This document shows positions 38,966-48,053 of a stretch of DNA of 64,000 nucleotides, piece after piece. The stretch is taken from the NCBI GenBank assembly GCA_963795805.1, contig CAWCIV010000003.1, forward strand, positions 124,001 to 188,000. Reading direction: 5' to 3'. The translations under genes were made by a program, and so were the position numbers. Positions within the stretch are counted from its first letter, which is position 1. Every line of letters begins with the position of its first letter. This stretch comes from JALYYC01 sp963795805 (GTDB lineage Bacteria; Chloroflexota; Dormibacteria; CF-121). The notes under the pieces were generated by a model. It was not told the DNA's origin, did not search any database, and saw only the letters and a list, made by a program, of their open reading frames with translations.

Positions 38966-39633
38966 GCCGACCGGCGCGCCGCGGGCTCGACCCGCGCCTG
39001 GACGAGGGCGCGCGTGACGTGCTCGAGGACGGAGGCGGCAACCTGGTCGGGCGACGCTGACGCGTCGACCTCCCGCCAGCGCTGCGGCTCGTCCGCTGCC
39101 ATCTGCCGGTAGCCCGCGGCCACTCGCTCGTGGAAGGCCACCGTCTCGCGATCCAGCCGGTCCTGGTTAGCCGACGGGATCCGCGCCAGGCCCGCCTCCA
39201 CGGGAATCTGCAGCAGCAGCGTGAGGCCGGGCTGGAGCCCGTCCGTCACCTCGGCCTGGAGTCGACGCAGCGCCACGAGGTCGAGGCCGCGACCGTATCC
39301 CTGGTAGGCAAGGGTTGAATCGCTGAAGCGGTCGCAGATCACGACCTCCCCCCGCTCGAGCCGCGGCCGGATGACGTCCTCCACCAATTGCGCCCGAGCT
39401 GCCGTGAAGAGGAGGGCCTCGGTCCAGGCGGTCAGCGTCGGCGCTTCCTTTCCCAGCAACAGCGGGCGAATGGTCTCTCCCACGCGGGTTCCGCCCGGTT
39501 CCCGGGTCGTCCATACCGCGTAGCCGTCGTCGGCCAGCCGGCCAGCCAGGCGATGAACCTGGGTAGACTTGCCGCCCCCCTCGGGACCTTCGAACGTGAT
39601 GAAGAATCCGCTCGGCTTCACCGCGGCACTCAT
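38962..39633 (-). CDS. tmk: Thymidylate kinase
   Basis: This 223-residue kinase phosphorylates dTMP. The P-loop is EGPEGGGKSTQV (residues ~15-26). TREPGGTRVGETIR is the dTMP-binding loop, DRFSDSTLAYQGYGRGLD carries the DR-Y motif, and a lid lies around DRLDRETVAFH. It is followed directly by darA. It is separate from holB (24 kb away), although these often cluster. Confidence 0.93.
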   Translation of the reverse strand: MSAAVKPSGFFITFEGPEGGGKSTQVHRLAGRLADDGYAVWTTREPGGTRVGETIRPLLLGKEAPTLTAWTEALLFTAARAQLVEDVIRPRLERGEVVICDRFSDSTLAYQGYGRGLDLVALRRLQAEVTDGLQPGLTLLLQIPVEAGLARIPSANQDRLDRETVAFHERVAAGYRQMAADEPQRWREVDASASPDQVAASVLEHVTRALVQARVEPAARRSA

Positions 39634-39657
39634 CGTTTGGCAGGAACTATAGCGGCT

Positions 39658-41229
39658 TCAGTCTGCGCTCGTGTAGATGCGGAGGCGGCGATTCGGCTCC
39701 TTCCCCGTGCTCCGGGCGGTCAGCTCGTGGCGCTCGACCAGCTGATGCTGGAGCCGGCGGACGTAAGCCGTCTGCGGCGAGAGTTCGACCATGGCGTTGG
39801 TCGCCTTGGCGCGGTTGATCCCTTCGATCGTTTCCTGCAGGGCCGACTCGGTCGGGTCCGGCGTGTCGAGTTGGTACACCTTGCTCAGCGCGTTCCTGAT
39901 CTGCGTGATCGTATTGCTCTTCAGGACCTGGATCGGGATGCCGTCGGCCTCGGCTTCGCGAAGCGGTGAGTCCTTGCGCCGGTAGTAATTCTTGAGCGTC
40001 ACGATCAGGTCGGCATCCTCGATATGGTTTTGCACACGGATCGGCACGTGCAGGTCGCTGATCGCCTGCTCAAGGTAGTTCCGGCTCACCCCGTAGGGAA
40101 ACACCGAAACCGTTTCGTGCAACCCGCGCGTCCGCGGAGCCTCGATCGGTTCGCGCACGGCTGCCGCGCGCATGGGAACCGTTTCGGCGATCCGGGCCAA
40201 GATGGCGCCGTCCGTGCCCCGGATGCGCATCTGCGGTGGCCGCAGCGTGCCTCGCAGAGCCGCGTCGACCACATCACCGAGGGGCTGGTGAATCGCGAGC
40301 CGGTCCCGATCATGGATCTCCACGAGCACGTCGAACGTCGGTGGCGCCTTCCGCTCGAGGACCGACTTCTGCGTGCCGCGTCGGCGCGCCTCTTCGTCCG
40401 ACAGCGTGACGGTCTGGATCCCTCCCAGCAGGTCATTGAGGGTCGGGTTCACGAGCAGGTTCTCCAGCGAGCTGCCGTGGGCGGTGGCCACCAGCTGGAC
40501 CCCGCGCTCCGCGATCGTCCGTGCCGCCGCGGCCTCCAGCTCGGTCCCGATCTCGTCGATCACGATCACCTGCGGCATGTGGTTCTCGACGGCCTCGATC
40601 ATGACCGCGTGCTGCAGGGAGGGCGTTCGCACCTGCATCCGCCGGGACCGCCCGATTCCGGGATGCGGGATGTCGCCATCGCCCCCGATCTCGTTCGAGG
40701 TGTCGACGATCACGACGCGCTTCTTCATCTCGTCGGCCAGCACGCGCGCGCACTCGCGGAGCATGGTGGTCTTTCCGATGCCCGGACGCCCCAACAACAG
40801 GATGCTCTTGCCGCCGATGACCATGTCCTTGATGATGTCGATCGTGCCGGTGATCGCCCGACCGACCCGGCAGGTGAGCCCGACGATGGCGCCGGAGCGG
40901 TTCCGGATGGCGGAGATCCGATGCAGCGTCCGCTCGATGCCGGCGCGATTGTCGTCGCCGAACGAGCCGACCCTCGTGGAGACGAACTCGAGGTCCTCGG
41001 ACGTCACCGGCGTCTCGTCGAGGAGCTCCTCGGCATCCGGGAAGCGGGCCTCGGGCTCCCGGCCGAGGTCGAGCACCACCTCGAGCAGCAGTCGCTGATG
41101 ATCGAGGCGCTTGACCGCCCGATTGATGTGCGGCGGTAGCGCCTGGAACAGGAGATCGAGTTCGGCGGGATCCGCATCGGTCAGGCCGTTCAGCGATCGT
41201 CCTGGTTCTTGCACCTCAACCTCATCCAT
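39658..41229 (-). CDS. R3H-domain ATPase, Ycf45/SpoIIIAA-like
   Basis: This 523-residue RecA-like ATPase has Walker A GRPGIGKTT (147-155) and Walker B VIVIDEIGTE. The SNEIGGDGDIPHPGIGRSRRMQ block is typical of the Ycf45 family. The C-terminal ~50 residues, including LSPQTAYVRRLQHQLVERHELTARSTGKEPNRRLRIY, form an R3H single-strand nucleic-acid-binding domain. The start overlaps the upstream GNAT gene by eight bases. The cellular role of this family is not established. Confidence 0.85.
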   Translation of the reverse strand: MDEVEVQEPGRSLNGLTDADPAELDLLFQALPPHINRAVKRLDHQRLLLEVVLDLGREPEARFPDAEELLDETPVTSEDLEFVSTRVGSFGDDNRAGIERTLHRISAIRNRSGAIVGLTCRVGRAITGTIDIIKDMVIGGKSILLLGRPGIGKTTMLRECARVLADEMKKRVVIVDTSNEIGGDGDIPHPGIGRSRRMQVRTPSLQHAVMIEAVENHMPQVIVIDEIGTELEAAAARTIAERGVQLVATAHGSSLENLLVNPTLNDLLGGIQTVTLSDEEARRRGTQKSVLERKAPPTFDVLVEIHDRDRLAIHQPLGDVVDAALRGTLRPPQMRIRGTDGAILARIAETVPMRAAAVREPIEAPRTRGLHETVSVFPYGVSRNYLEQAISDLHVPIRVQNHIEDADLIVTLKNYYRRKDSPLREAEADGIPIQVLKSNTITQIRNALSKVYQLDTPDPTESALQETIEGINRAKATNAMVELSPQTAYVRRLQHQLVERHELTARSTGKEPNRRLRIYTSAD

Positions 41230-42226
41230 ACTGCGGCACCAGCCGCTTGTCCTTGATTCTTACCCGGACGCGCTCCGAAACTTTCAACGGGAGTTCGCGG
41301 ACCATGAGTGTCTGCGAGGCGATCACCTCGAAGCCCTCGCTCGTCAAGAGCGCGATCCCGGCCTCATCGTAATGCCGAAGGCTGCACCAGACCGGCCCGG
41401 GGCGGTGCTGGGCGACGTAGGCGAGGCCGCGATCGAGCACCGCCGGCCACAGCTCCGACGGTTGCGAGGCGGCCATCAACCCGAGCGTATGCGGCCGGCC
41501 ACCCCCTCCCGGGACCAGGCTCATCCAGCCGACCACCTGCACCCGCTCGACGACGAACCGAGGCTGGCCGGCGCGCCTGGGAATCCTCGAGCTCTTGGCT
41601 GCCGGCTGGAACGTCCGTCGCCATTCGGCAAAATTCGACGCCTCCACGGCGGCCACGGTCTTCGGCGTCGTCGCCACATAAAGAAGGTAGAGGCCGAGCT
41701 CGTCCTCCCGCCGCATCGGGCGCCAGCCGGCGAGCGACACCACGGGTCGCAGCGCCAGGCTCTCTTTCAAGAGGGCGTGCTCCGTAGCGTAGGCGGTGAA
41801 TCCCCGTGAGCGGAACAGATCGGCGACCGGATCGTCGACGGGGACCCGCACGATGAACTTGCTGATACCCCGGCTCAGCCCTTCGTTGAAGAGGTGGTCG
41901 AGGAGCGCCGTTCCATCCTGGAATCGGTCGAGCGCCGGGTTGAGGCACAGGTTCAGAATCTGCCAGGCGTGCGGTCCGAGCGTTGCGTTCTCCGCCTGGA
42001 CGAAACCCTGGACCACTTTCTTGTCGTCCTCCATGACATAGACGTGGTCCGCCGGTGAGGTGATCGGCAGGATCGAGGCAAACGTGTTGTTGAGGAGGAA
42101 CCACAGACGCGACGAGGCGAATTGACGGCGGACGGGCGAGCGTTCCGCCTCGCGCGCCTGCTGGCGATAGAGTGCCTCGATCCCGGCGAGGTCGCGCAGC
42201 TGCGCGGGCCGGACCTGGAGGCTCAT
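41222..42226 (-). CDS. GNAT-fold acetyltransferase-like protein
   Basis: This 334-residue protein probably holds two GNAT-like halves. The first opens LQVRPAQLRDLAGIEALYRQQ and includes ENATLGPHAWQILNLCLNP and LLDHLFNEGLSRGISKF. The second contains VVERVQVVGWMSLVPGGGGRPHTLGLM and a terminal EGFEVIASQTLMVREL. The classic R/Q-x-x-G-x-G/A acetyl-CoA loop is not clean, so activity is uncertain. It overlaps pdxT and the R3H ATPase and is part of the same operon. Confidence 0.68.
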   Translation of the reverse strand: MSLQVRPAQLRDLAGIEALYRQQAREAERSPVRRQFASSRLWFLLNNTFASILPITSPADHVYVMEDDKKVVQGFVQAENATLGPHAWQILNLCLNPALDRFQDGTALLDHLFNEGLSRGISKFIVRVPVDDPVADLFRSRGFTAYATEHALLKESLALRPVVSLAGWRPMRREDELGLYLLYVATTPKTVAAVEASNFAEWRRTFQPAAKSSRIPRRAGQPRFVVERVQVVGWMSLVPGGGGRPHTLGLMAASQPSELWPAVLDRGLAYVAQHRPGPVWCSLRHYDEAGIALLTSEGFEVIASQTLMVRELPLKVSERVRVRIKDKRLVPQYG

Positions 42227-42819
42227 CGGGCGCCATCCTGCAGGGCCAGGAAATACTGATGCCAGCGCCGGTCGGCGGTCAGCTCGGGATGAAAGGCCAG
42301 GGCCAGCCGCCGACCTTGCCGCAGCGCGACCGTCTGTCCAGCGTGGCTTGCCAGGGTCACGACCTCGGAGGATTGCTCGGTGACCTGCGGGGCGCGAATG
42401 AACACCGCGGGTCCAGCTCCGCCGATAGCCTCCGATTCGATCTCGGCCTCGAAGCTGTCGATCTGACGACCGTAGGCATTCCGGCGGACGCCGATATCCA
42501 TCAGTCGAAGCGGCTCCTGGTCCTGACGCCCATCCTGGATCTCCCGGGCCATCAGGATCATGCCCGCGCAGGTGCCCATCACCGGCATCCCGGCGGCGGC
42601 GCGTTGCTGGATCGCCATTCGCAAGGCCGGTTCCATCAGACGAACCATCGTGGTGCTCTCGCCGCCGGGAAGGATCAGGGCGTCGATGGGATCGAGGTCC
42701 GCGGCCAGCCGCACCGGCACCCCCTCAACCTCGCAGGCCCGCAGCGCCGCCAGGTGTTCGCGGAAGTCTCCCTGGAGCGCGAGGACGCCGACGCGCGCCG
42801 GCCGGCGCGTCATGCTCAC
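42223..42819 (-). CDS. pdxT: Pyridoxal 5'-phosphate synthase glutaminase subunit
   Basis: This glutaminase of about 198 residues frees ammonia for PdxS. It has VLALQGDFREH, the oxyanion GGEST, nucleophile Cys in GTCAGMI and catalytic His in AFHPELT with Glu following. The GTG start overlaps the pdxS stop (GTGA); an ATG six bases later is an alternative. It forms the ribose-5-phosphate/glyceraldehyde-3-phosphate-dependent vitamin B6 route with PdxS. Confidence 0.92.
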   Translation of the reverse strand: MSMTRRPARVGVLALQGDFREHLAALRACEVEGVPVRLAADLDPIDALILPGGESTTMVRLMEPALRMAIQQRAAAGMPVMGTCAGMILMAREIQDGRQDQEPLRLMDIGVRRNAYGRQIDSFEAEIESEAIGGAGPAVFIRAPQVTEQSSEVVTLASHAGQTVALRQGRRLALAFHPELTADRRWHQYFLALQDGAR

Positions 42820-43724
42820 CAGCCTCTGCCGGCGAGCAGTTCCTCCTCGGGGATGGCCCCGATTTCCAGCCCGTGCATGGCTTTGCCCAGGCTCTTCGAT
42901 GCATCGGCGAGGATGTCCGGCCGGTCGTAGTACGTGGTCGCCGCCACGATTGCCTTGGCCCGCGCGGACGGATTCTCCGCCTTGAAAATCCCCGAGCCAA
43001 CGAAGATGCCATCGCAGCCAAGTTGCATCATGAGCGCGGCGTCGGCAGGCGTCGCGATGCCGCCGGCGGCGAAATTCACGACCGGGAGGCGTCCCAGCCG
43101 GCTGGTCTCTTCCAGCAGATCGAAGGGCGCCCCGAGCCGTTTGGCTTCCATCACCAGTTCCTCCGGGCCCATCCCGTTCAGCCGGCGGATCGTCCCGCTC
43201 ACGGCCCGCATGTGCCGCACCGCCTCAACGACATTGCCGGTCCCCGCCTCGCCCTTGGTCCGAATCATGGCGGCCCCTTCGGCGATCCGCCGCAGGGCCT
43301 CCCCGAGGTCGCGGCAGCCGCAGACGAAGGGAATCGTGAACGCATGCTTGTTGATGTGGTGCTCCTCGTCCGCCGGCGTCAGGACCTCACTCTCGTCGAT
43401 GTAATCGACACCGAGCGACTGCAGGACCTGGGCCTCGACGAAGTGACCGATCCGACACTTCGCCATGACCGGAATGGTCACGGCCTCGATGATGGCGGTG
43501 ATCAGGCCGGGATCGCTCATCCGCGCCACGCCGCCTTCGCGGCGGATGTCCGCCGGGACCCGTTCGAGGGCCATCACCGCCACCGCGCCCGCATCCTCGG
43601 CGATCCTGGCCTGGTCAGCCGTGACCACGTCCATGATGACGCCGCCCTTGAGCATCTCCGCCAGCCCCGCCTTGACTTTCCAGGTTCCGCGGCGATCGCT
43701 CGCCGGGGTGATCGCTTCTGCCAT
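42816..43724 (-). CDS. pdxS: Pyridoxal 5'-phosphate synthase lyase subunit
   Basis: This 302-residue TIM barrel makes PLP directly from a pentose phosphate, a triose phosphate and ammonia. Conserved segments are GGVIMDVVTADQARIAEDAGAVAVMALERVPADIR, MAKCRIGHFVEAQVL, KGEAGTGNVVEAVRHMR and NFAAGGIATPADAALMMQLGCDGIFVGSGIF. The catalytic Lys residues in these blocks are in place. A TAGAAT lies exactly six bases before the ATG (another leaderless-type start). It is divergent from the transglycosylase gene. Confidence 0.95.
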   Translation of the reverse strand: MAEAITPASDRRGTWKVKAGLAEMLKGGVIMDVVTADQARIAEDAGAVAVMALERVPADIRREGGVARMSDPGLITAIIEAVTIPVMAKCRIGHFVEAQVLQSLGVDYIDESEVLTPADEEHHINKHAFTIPFVCGCRDLGEALRRIAEGAAMIRTKGEAGTGNVVEAVRHMRAVSGTIRRLNGMGPEELVMEAKRLGAPFDLLEETSRLGRLPVVNFAAGGIATPADAALMMQLGCDGIFVGSGIFKAENPSARAKAIVAATTYYDRPDILADASKSLGKAMHGLEIGAIPEEELLAGRGW

Positions 43725-43730
43725 AAGAGG

Positions 43731-43736
43731 ATTCTA
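43731..43736 (-). promoter_or_regulatory. -10-like TAGAAT six bases before pdxS
   Basis: On the minus strand TAGAAT is followed by CCTCTT and the ATG. There is no ribosome-site-like sequence in the six-base gap, so a leaderless pdxS message is predicted. Confidence 0.4.
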
Positions 43737-43762
43737 CCCCTCAAAACTTACAATTCAGCGGC

Positions 43763-44497
43763 ATGCGTGAGGCCCGGGGCGGGCGCCGTCGCCGGCTGAC
43801 CGGCATCGTCGTCGTGCTCGCGCTCGGAATCCCGGCCGTGCTTGGCATCGGTACCGCCGTCGGACTCCTCCTGACCCCGTCAGTCGGCGACCTGCCGGTA
43901 CGCGTCGACGCCGTCCTGCGCGAGCATGGCGGAACCCGGGTGGCGCTGGCGGACGTGCCCGACCGGCTGAGCGAAGCGCTGATCGCGATCGAGGACGAGC
44001 GCTTCTACCAGCATCGCGGAGTCGACTCGCAGGGCCTGGCGCGAGCCCTCTTTGCCGACCTTTATCATCGGCGCGCGCTCGAAGGCGGCAGCACGCTGAG
44101 CCAGCAGTTGATCAAGAACCTCTATATGAACCAGCAGGACGACGGCTGGCGCAAGCCGGAGGATCTCATCCTGGCGCTCAAGGCGGAGGCCCGGTTCAGC
44201 AAGCATCAGATCCTCGAGTCGTACCTCAACTCCGTCTACTTCGGTCACGGCGCCTACGGCATCGGTGAGGCGGCGGCCGTCTACTTCCACATGAAGCCGG
44301 CACAGCTTGATCTGGCGCGGGCATCGATGCTCGCTGGACTCCCGCAGTCCCCCTCGTTCTACGATCTATACCGCAACCCGTGCGCGGCACGGGCGCGCCA
44401 TTTTGCGGTGCTGGCCCAGATGACGAACGTTGGATATATCACGAAGGAGGAGGCGGCGGGCGCCTACGCCGAATCGATCGGCTTTCCCTGCCCATGA
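43763..44497 (+). CDS. Monofunctional peptidoglycan transglycosylase (GT51)
   Basis: This 244-residue protein has one N-terminal transmembrane helix (LTGIVVVLALGIPAVLGIGTAVGLLL). The GT51 domain follows: EALIAIEDERFYQHRGVD (catalytic Glu), EGGSTLSQQLIKNLYM and KHQILESYLNSVYFGHGAYGIGEAA. The penicillin-binding transpeptidase domain is absent, so it polymerises glycan strands only. TACAAT stands eight bases before the ATG. The stop overlaps the next gene (ATGA), linking it to the adenylate kinase fusion. Confidence 0.88.
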   Translation: MREARGGRRRRLTGIVVVLALGIPAVLGIGTAVGLLLTPSVGDLPVRVDAVLREHGGTRVALADVPDRLSEALIAIEDERFYQHRGVDSQGLARALFADLYHRRALEGGSTLSQQLIKNLYMNQQDDGWRKPEDLILALKAEARFSKHQILESYLNSVYFGHGAYGIGEAAAVYFHMKPAQLDLARASMLAGLPQSPSFYDLYRNPCAARARHFAVLAQMTNVGYITKEEAAGAYAESIGFPCP

Positions 44498-45618
44498 TGC
44501 CGGGTGTGCCGACACACCTGGTCATGCTTGGGCCACCCGGATCCGGGAAAGGCACCCAGGCCGCGAGGCTCTCCGCCGACATGGGCATCCCCGCCATTTC
44601 CACCGGGGATATCCTTCGGGCGCAGGAACAGGCTGACAGCGCGCACCACGGTCAGCTCCGCCGCTACCTCGACCGCGGCGAACTCGTCCCCGATGAGCTC
44701 GTGATCGACATCATCCGCCACCGACTCAGCGACCCCGACACGGTGAACGGCTTCATCCTCGACGGCTTTCCGCGGACCGCCGCCCAGGCCGAGGCGCTGG
44801 ATGCCATGCTGGAAGCCCTGCACCACCCGATCGATGTGGCGATCTACCTCTCGATCCCGGCAGCTACGCTGCTCGAACGGCTCGGCCATCGCCATCGACC
44901 CGATGACCGCCCCGAGGTCGTGCGGCACCGGATCGAGGTCTACCTCGAGCAGACCGCTCCGCTGATCGACTATTACCGGCGCACCGGGCGATTGCTGGAG
45001 ATCGGCGCGGACCGCTCGCCGGACGAGGTTTACGCCTCCCTGACAGCGGGCCTTGCCGCGCGCGGCCCGGCTGACTCATCGGGCTACGACGCTCCCATCC
45101 TGACGCCACGACTGCGGCTGGTCTTGCTTCCGCTCGAGGCCGTCGCGGCACTGCTTGCCGGGGACCGCCGGACCGCCGAGCGGGTGGTGGGCCTGACGAT
45201 CCCTGAGGATTTCGGAGTCGACGCGGACCGCTATTTTCTGACGCTGCAGAAGGAGCGGCTGGAGGAATTGCCCGAGCGGCGCGCCTGGATGGTGCGCCTG
45301 ATGATTCTGCGGACCACGGGGACGGTCATCGGGTCGATCGGCTTTCACGGGCCACCAGAGACCCTCGGTCGCGCCGAGATCGGCTACACGGTCTTTCCAC
45401 CCTGGCGCCGCCAGGGCTATGCCACCGAGGGTGTTCGCGCCCTGGTGGAATGGGCGGCCGGCCAGGGCTGCCCGTCGGTCTACCTCAGTATCGGTCCCGG
45501 CAACGAGCCCTCGCTCAAGATCGCGGAGCGGCTCGGCTTTCGCCAGGTCGGCGAACAGGTCGATGAGATCGACGGACTGGAGCTGGTTTTCGAGCTGCCG
45601 CTGGCTCCCCCGCGCTAG
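44494..45618 (+). CDS. Adenylate kinase fused to a GNAT acetyltransferase
   Basis: The 374-residue protein has two domains. Residues ~8-190 are a nucleoside-monophosphate kinase: P-loop GPPGSGKGTQ at 13-22, GDILRAQ, LDGFPRTAAQAEAL, and a short HRPDDRPEVVRHRIEVY in place of the LID, so it is the LID-less type. Residues ~205-374 are a RimJ/RimL-like GNAT: LTPRLRLVLLPLEAV, GTVIGSIGFHGPPE, EIGYTVFPPWRRQGYATEGVRALVEWA (acetyl-CoA loop), and NEPSLKIAERLGFRQVG. No frameshift separates the parts. The fusion is unusual; its joint purpose is unknown. Confidence 0.85.
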   Translation: MMPGVPTHLVMLGPPGSGKGTQAARLSADMGIPAISTGDILRAQEQADSAHHGQLRRYLDRGELVPDELVIDIIRHRLSDPDTVNGFILDGFPRTAAQAEALDAMLEALHHPIDVAIYLSIPAATLLERLGHRHRPDDRPEVVRHRIEVYLEQTAPLIDYYRRTGRLLEIGADRSPDEVYASLTAGLAARGPADSSGYDAPILTPRLRLVLLPLEAVAALLAGDRRTAERVVGLTIPEDFGVDADRYFLTLQKERLEELPERRAWMVRLMILRTTGTVIGSIGFHGPPETLGRAEIGYTVFPPWRRQGYATEGVRALVEWAAGQGCPSVYLSIGPGNEPSLKIAERLGFRQVGEQVDEIDGLELVFELPLAPPR

Positions 45619-45707
45619 ACGGCCCGCCCCGTTTGGAGACGGGCGATTTGGGCATAAACGATGTACCCATCCGGTTAGCACCGGAGAGGCGTAGAGAAGG
45701 AGAACCC

Positions 45708-48044
45708 ATGACCGACGTAAAGATTGACCTGATCCCCCTGCTCCCCCTGAACAACGGGGTCGTCCTGCCGAACATGATGGTGACCATCCCGCTCGAGCGA
45801 GAGGACGCCCAGGCGGCGGTTCGCGCCGCCCGGGCGGAAGGCAAGCTCGTGCTGCTGGTTCCGCGAATCGACGGCCGTTATGCCAGCCTCGGCACCGTGG
45901 CTCGCGTCGAAGACGCGCGCATGCTGCCGAACGGTATCGAGGTCGCGATCCTCCAGGGTCTCCACCGCGCCACCGTGGGCAGCGCTGCCGCTGGGACCGG
46001 ACCCGCCCTTCGAGTGCAGGCCCAGGCCGCCGTGGACATCAACCCGCTTACCGAGCAGGCCCAAATCCTCGCCCGCGAATACAAGGCGCTGATCGAAAAT
46101 CTGCTCGAGCTCCGTGGCGCCGGCGACGCGATCCAAATGATCCGCGCCATCGACCGCCCGGGCCAGCTCGCGGACATGTCCGGCTACTCGCCTGACCTCT
46201 CCCTGGAGCGCAAGGTCGAGGTACTGGAGACCCTGGACGTCGAGACGCGCTTGCGGCAGCTGATCGGCTGGACCCGCGAGATCCTCGCGGAGGCGTCTCT
46301 CAAGGACAAGATCCGCAGCGAGGTCAACGAGGGGATGGAGAAGCGGCAGCGCGAATTTCTCCTCCGCCAGCAGCTCGAGGCCATCAAGAAGGAGTTGGGT
46401 GAGGGCGACGCCGACATCGCCGCCGAGTACCGCACCAGGATCGAGGCCGCCGGGATGCCGGAGGCGGTACGGAAAGAGGTCGAGCGCGAGCTTGACCGGC
46501 TGGAGCGCACCAGCGAACAGAGCCCGGAACAGGGCTGGATCCGCAATTACCTCGACTGGATGGTCGAGCTTCCCTGGAGCAAGCGCACCGTCGACCAGTT
46601 CGACGTCACGGAAGCGAGGCGGGTGCTCGACCAGGATCACACCGGCTTGGACGACGTCAAGGACCGCATCATCGAGTTTCTCGCCGTGCGCAAGCGCCGC
46701 GACAGCCGCGGCCTCGATGTCATCGGCGGGCGAGGCTCGGGCGCCATCATCACGCTGGTCGGCCCTCCGGGCGTGGGCAAGACCTCGCTCGGGGAATCGG
46801 TTGCCCAGGCGCTCGGCCGCAAGTTCACACGGATCTCGCTCGGCGGCATCCACGACGAGGCGGAGATTCGTGGCCACCGGCGGACGTATGTCGGCGCTCT
46901 TCCCGGCCGAATCGCCCGCGCCCTCAAGGAAGCGGGAGTCAAGAACCCGGTCATCATGCTCGACGAGATCGACAAGGTCGGGCAGGACTGGCGTGGAGAT
47001 CCCGCGTCGGCGCTGCTCGAGGTACTCGACCCGGCGCAGAATCATTCCTTCCGCGATCACTACCTCGAGGTCGATCTCGACCTCTCGGAAGTGCTGTTCA
47101 TCCCGACCGCCAACGTGGCCGACACGATCCCGGCGCCTCTGCTCGACCGGATGGAGATCATCCGCCTCGATGGCTACACCGAGGAGGAGAAGCTGGCGAT
47201 CGCCCGCGATCACCTGCTCCGACGCCAACTGGAACGGAATGGGCTGACCGTTGATGAGGTCTCGGTGACCGAGGAGGCCCTCCGGCGCGTTATCGCCGAC
47301 CACACCAGGGAGGCGGGGGTTCGGAACCTCGAACGGGAGCTTGGACGCCTCCTGCGGAAGGTCGCGACGCAGCTCGAGTCCGGTGCCGCGACGGCGCCGA
47401 TCGCGGTCGGTCCGGACGATGTTCGCCGCTACCTCGGTCGCGCGCGATTCCACTCAGAGGTTGCGGAGCGCACCGACGTGGCCGGGGTCGCAACGGGACT
47501 CGCGGTCACGGGCAGCGGTGGCGAGGTGCTCTTCGTGGAAGCCGCGTCGATGGACGGGGCCAAGGGCCTGACGCTGACCGGACAGCTGGGCGAGGTGATG
47601 AAGGAATCGGCGCAGATCGGCCTTTCGTACGTTCGCTCCCACAGCCGAGAGCTCGGCATTGCGCCAGGCTTCGAGGAGAAGGCGATCCACGTTCACGTGC
47701 CGGCGGGGGCCGTGCCCAAGGATGGACCATCGGCAGGTGTCACGATGGTGACCGCCCTGGTCAGCCTGCTGACCCAGCGGCCGGTGCGAGCCACGGTCGG
47801 CATGACCGGCGAGGTCACGCTGCAGGGAAAGGTCCTGCCCATCGGCGGCGTCAAGCAGAAGCTGCTGGCGGCGCACCAGGCAGGCCTCACCGAGGTGATC
47901 CTCCCGTTCCGTAACGAGGCAGACCTCGACGATCTGCCCGAGAGCGTGCGCAGCGCGATGACGATCCACCTGGTCAAAGACGTACGGGAAGTACTCGAGA
48001 AGGCGCTGGAGCCCAAAACCGCCGCGATGCCGCAGGCGGCCTGA
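45708..48044 (+). CDS. lon: ATP-dependent Lon protease
   Basis: This 778-residue LonA-type protease has an N-terminal substrate domain (~1-210) and a coiled coil (RSEVNEGMEKRQREFLLRQQLEAIKKELGE). The AAA+ module has Walker A GPPGVGKT near residue 352 and Walker B VIMLDEIDKVG. The Ser-Lys protease domain has Ser675 in PKDGPSAGVTM and Lys716 in IGGVKQK. It degrades damaged and regulatory proteins. I use the ATG at 45708 because GAAGGAGAA lies just upstream and the family starts there. No heat-shock operator is convincing. Confidence 0.95.
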   Translation: MTDVKIDLIPLLPLNNGVVLPNMMVTIPLEREDAQAAVRAARAEGKLVLLVPRIDGRYASLGTVARVEDARMLPNGIEVAILQGLHRATVGSAAAGTGPALRVQAQAAVDINPLTEQAQILAREYKALIENLLELRGAGDAIQMIRAIDRPGQLADMSGYSPDLSLERKVEVLETLDVETRLRQLIGWTREILAEASLKDKIRSEVNEGMEKRQREFLLRQQLEAIKKELGEGDADIAAEYRTRIEAAGMPEAVRKEVERELDRLERTSEQSPEQGWIRNYLDWMVELPWSKRTVDQFDVTEARRVLDQDHTGLDDVKDRIIEFLAVRKRRDSRGLDVIGGRGSGAIITLVGPPGVGKTSLGESVAQALGRKFTRISLGGIHDEAEIRGHRRTYVGALPGRIARALKEAGVKNPVIMLDEIDKVGQDWRGDPASALLEVLDPAQNHSFRDHYLEVDLDLSEVLFIPTANVADTIPAPLLDRMEIIRLDGYTEEEKLAIARDHLLRRQLERNGLTVDEVSVTEEALRRVIADHTREAGVRNLERELGRLLRKVATQLESGAATAPIAVGPDDVRRYLGRARFHSEVAERTDVAGVATGLAVTGSGGEVLFVEAASMDGAKGLTLTGQLGEVMKESAQIGLSYVRSHSRELGIAPGFEEKAIHVHVPAGAVPKDGPSAGVTMVTALVSLLTQRPVRATVGMTGEVTLQGKVLPIGGVKQKLLAAHQAGLTEVILPFRNEADLDDLPESVRSAMTIHLVKDVREVLEKALEPKTAAMPQAA

Positions 48045-48053
48045 TCGGCTAGG

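Noticed and set aside
45640..45707. CIRCE-like heat-shock operator before lon (TTAGCACC)
   Set aside because: Only half of the CIRCE repeat is present; no inverted partner at the right distance.
45675..47453. 592-residue open frame antisense to lon
   Set aside because: A by-product of high GC and codon bias opposite a well-conserved Lon; no family signature.
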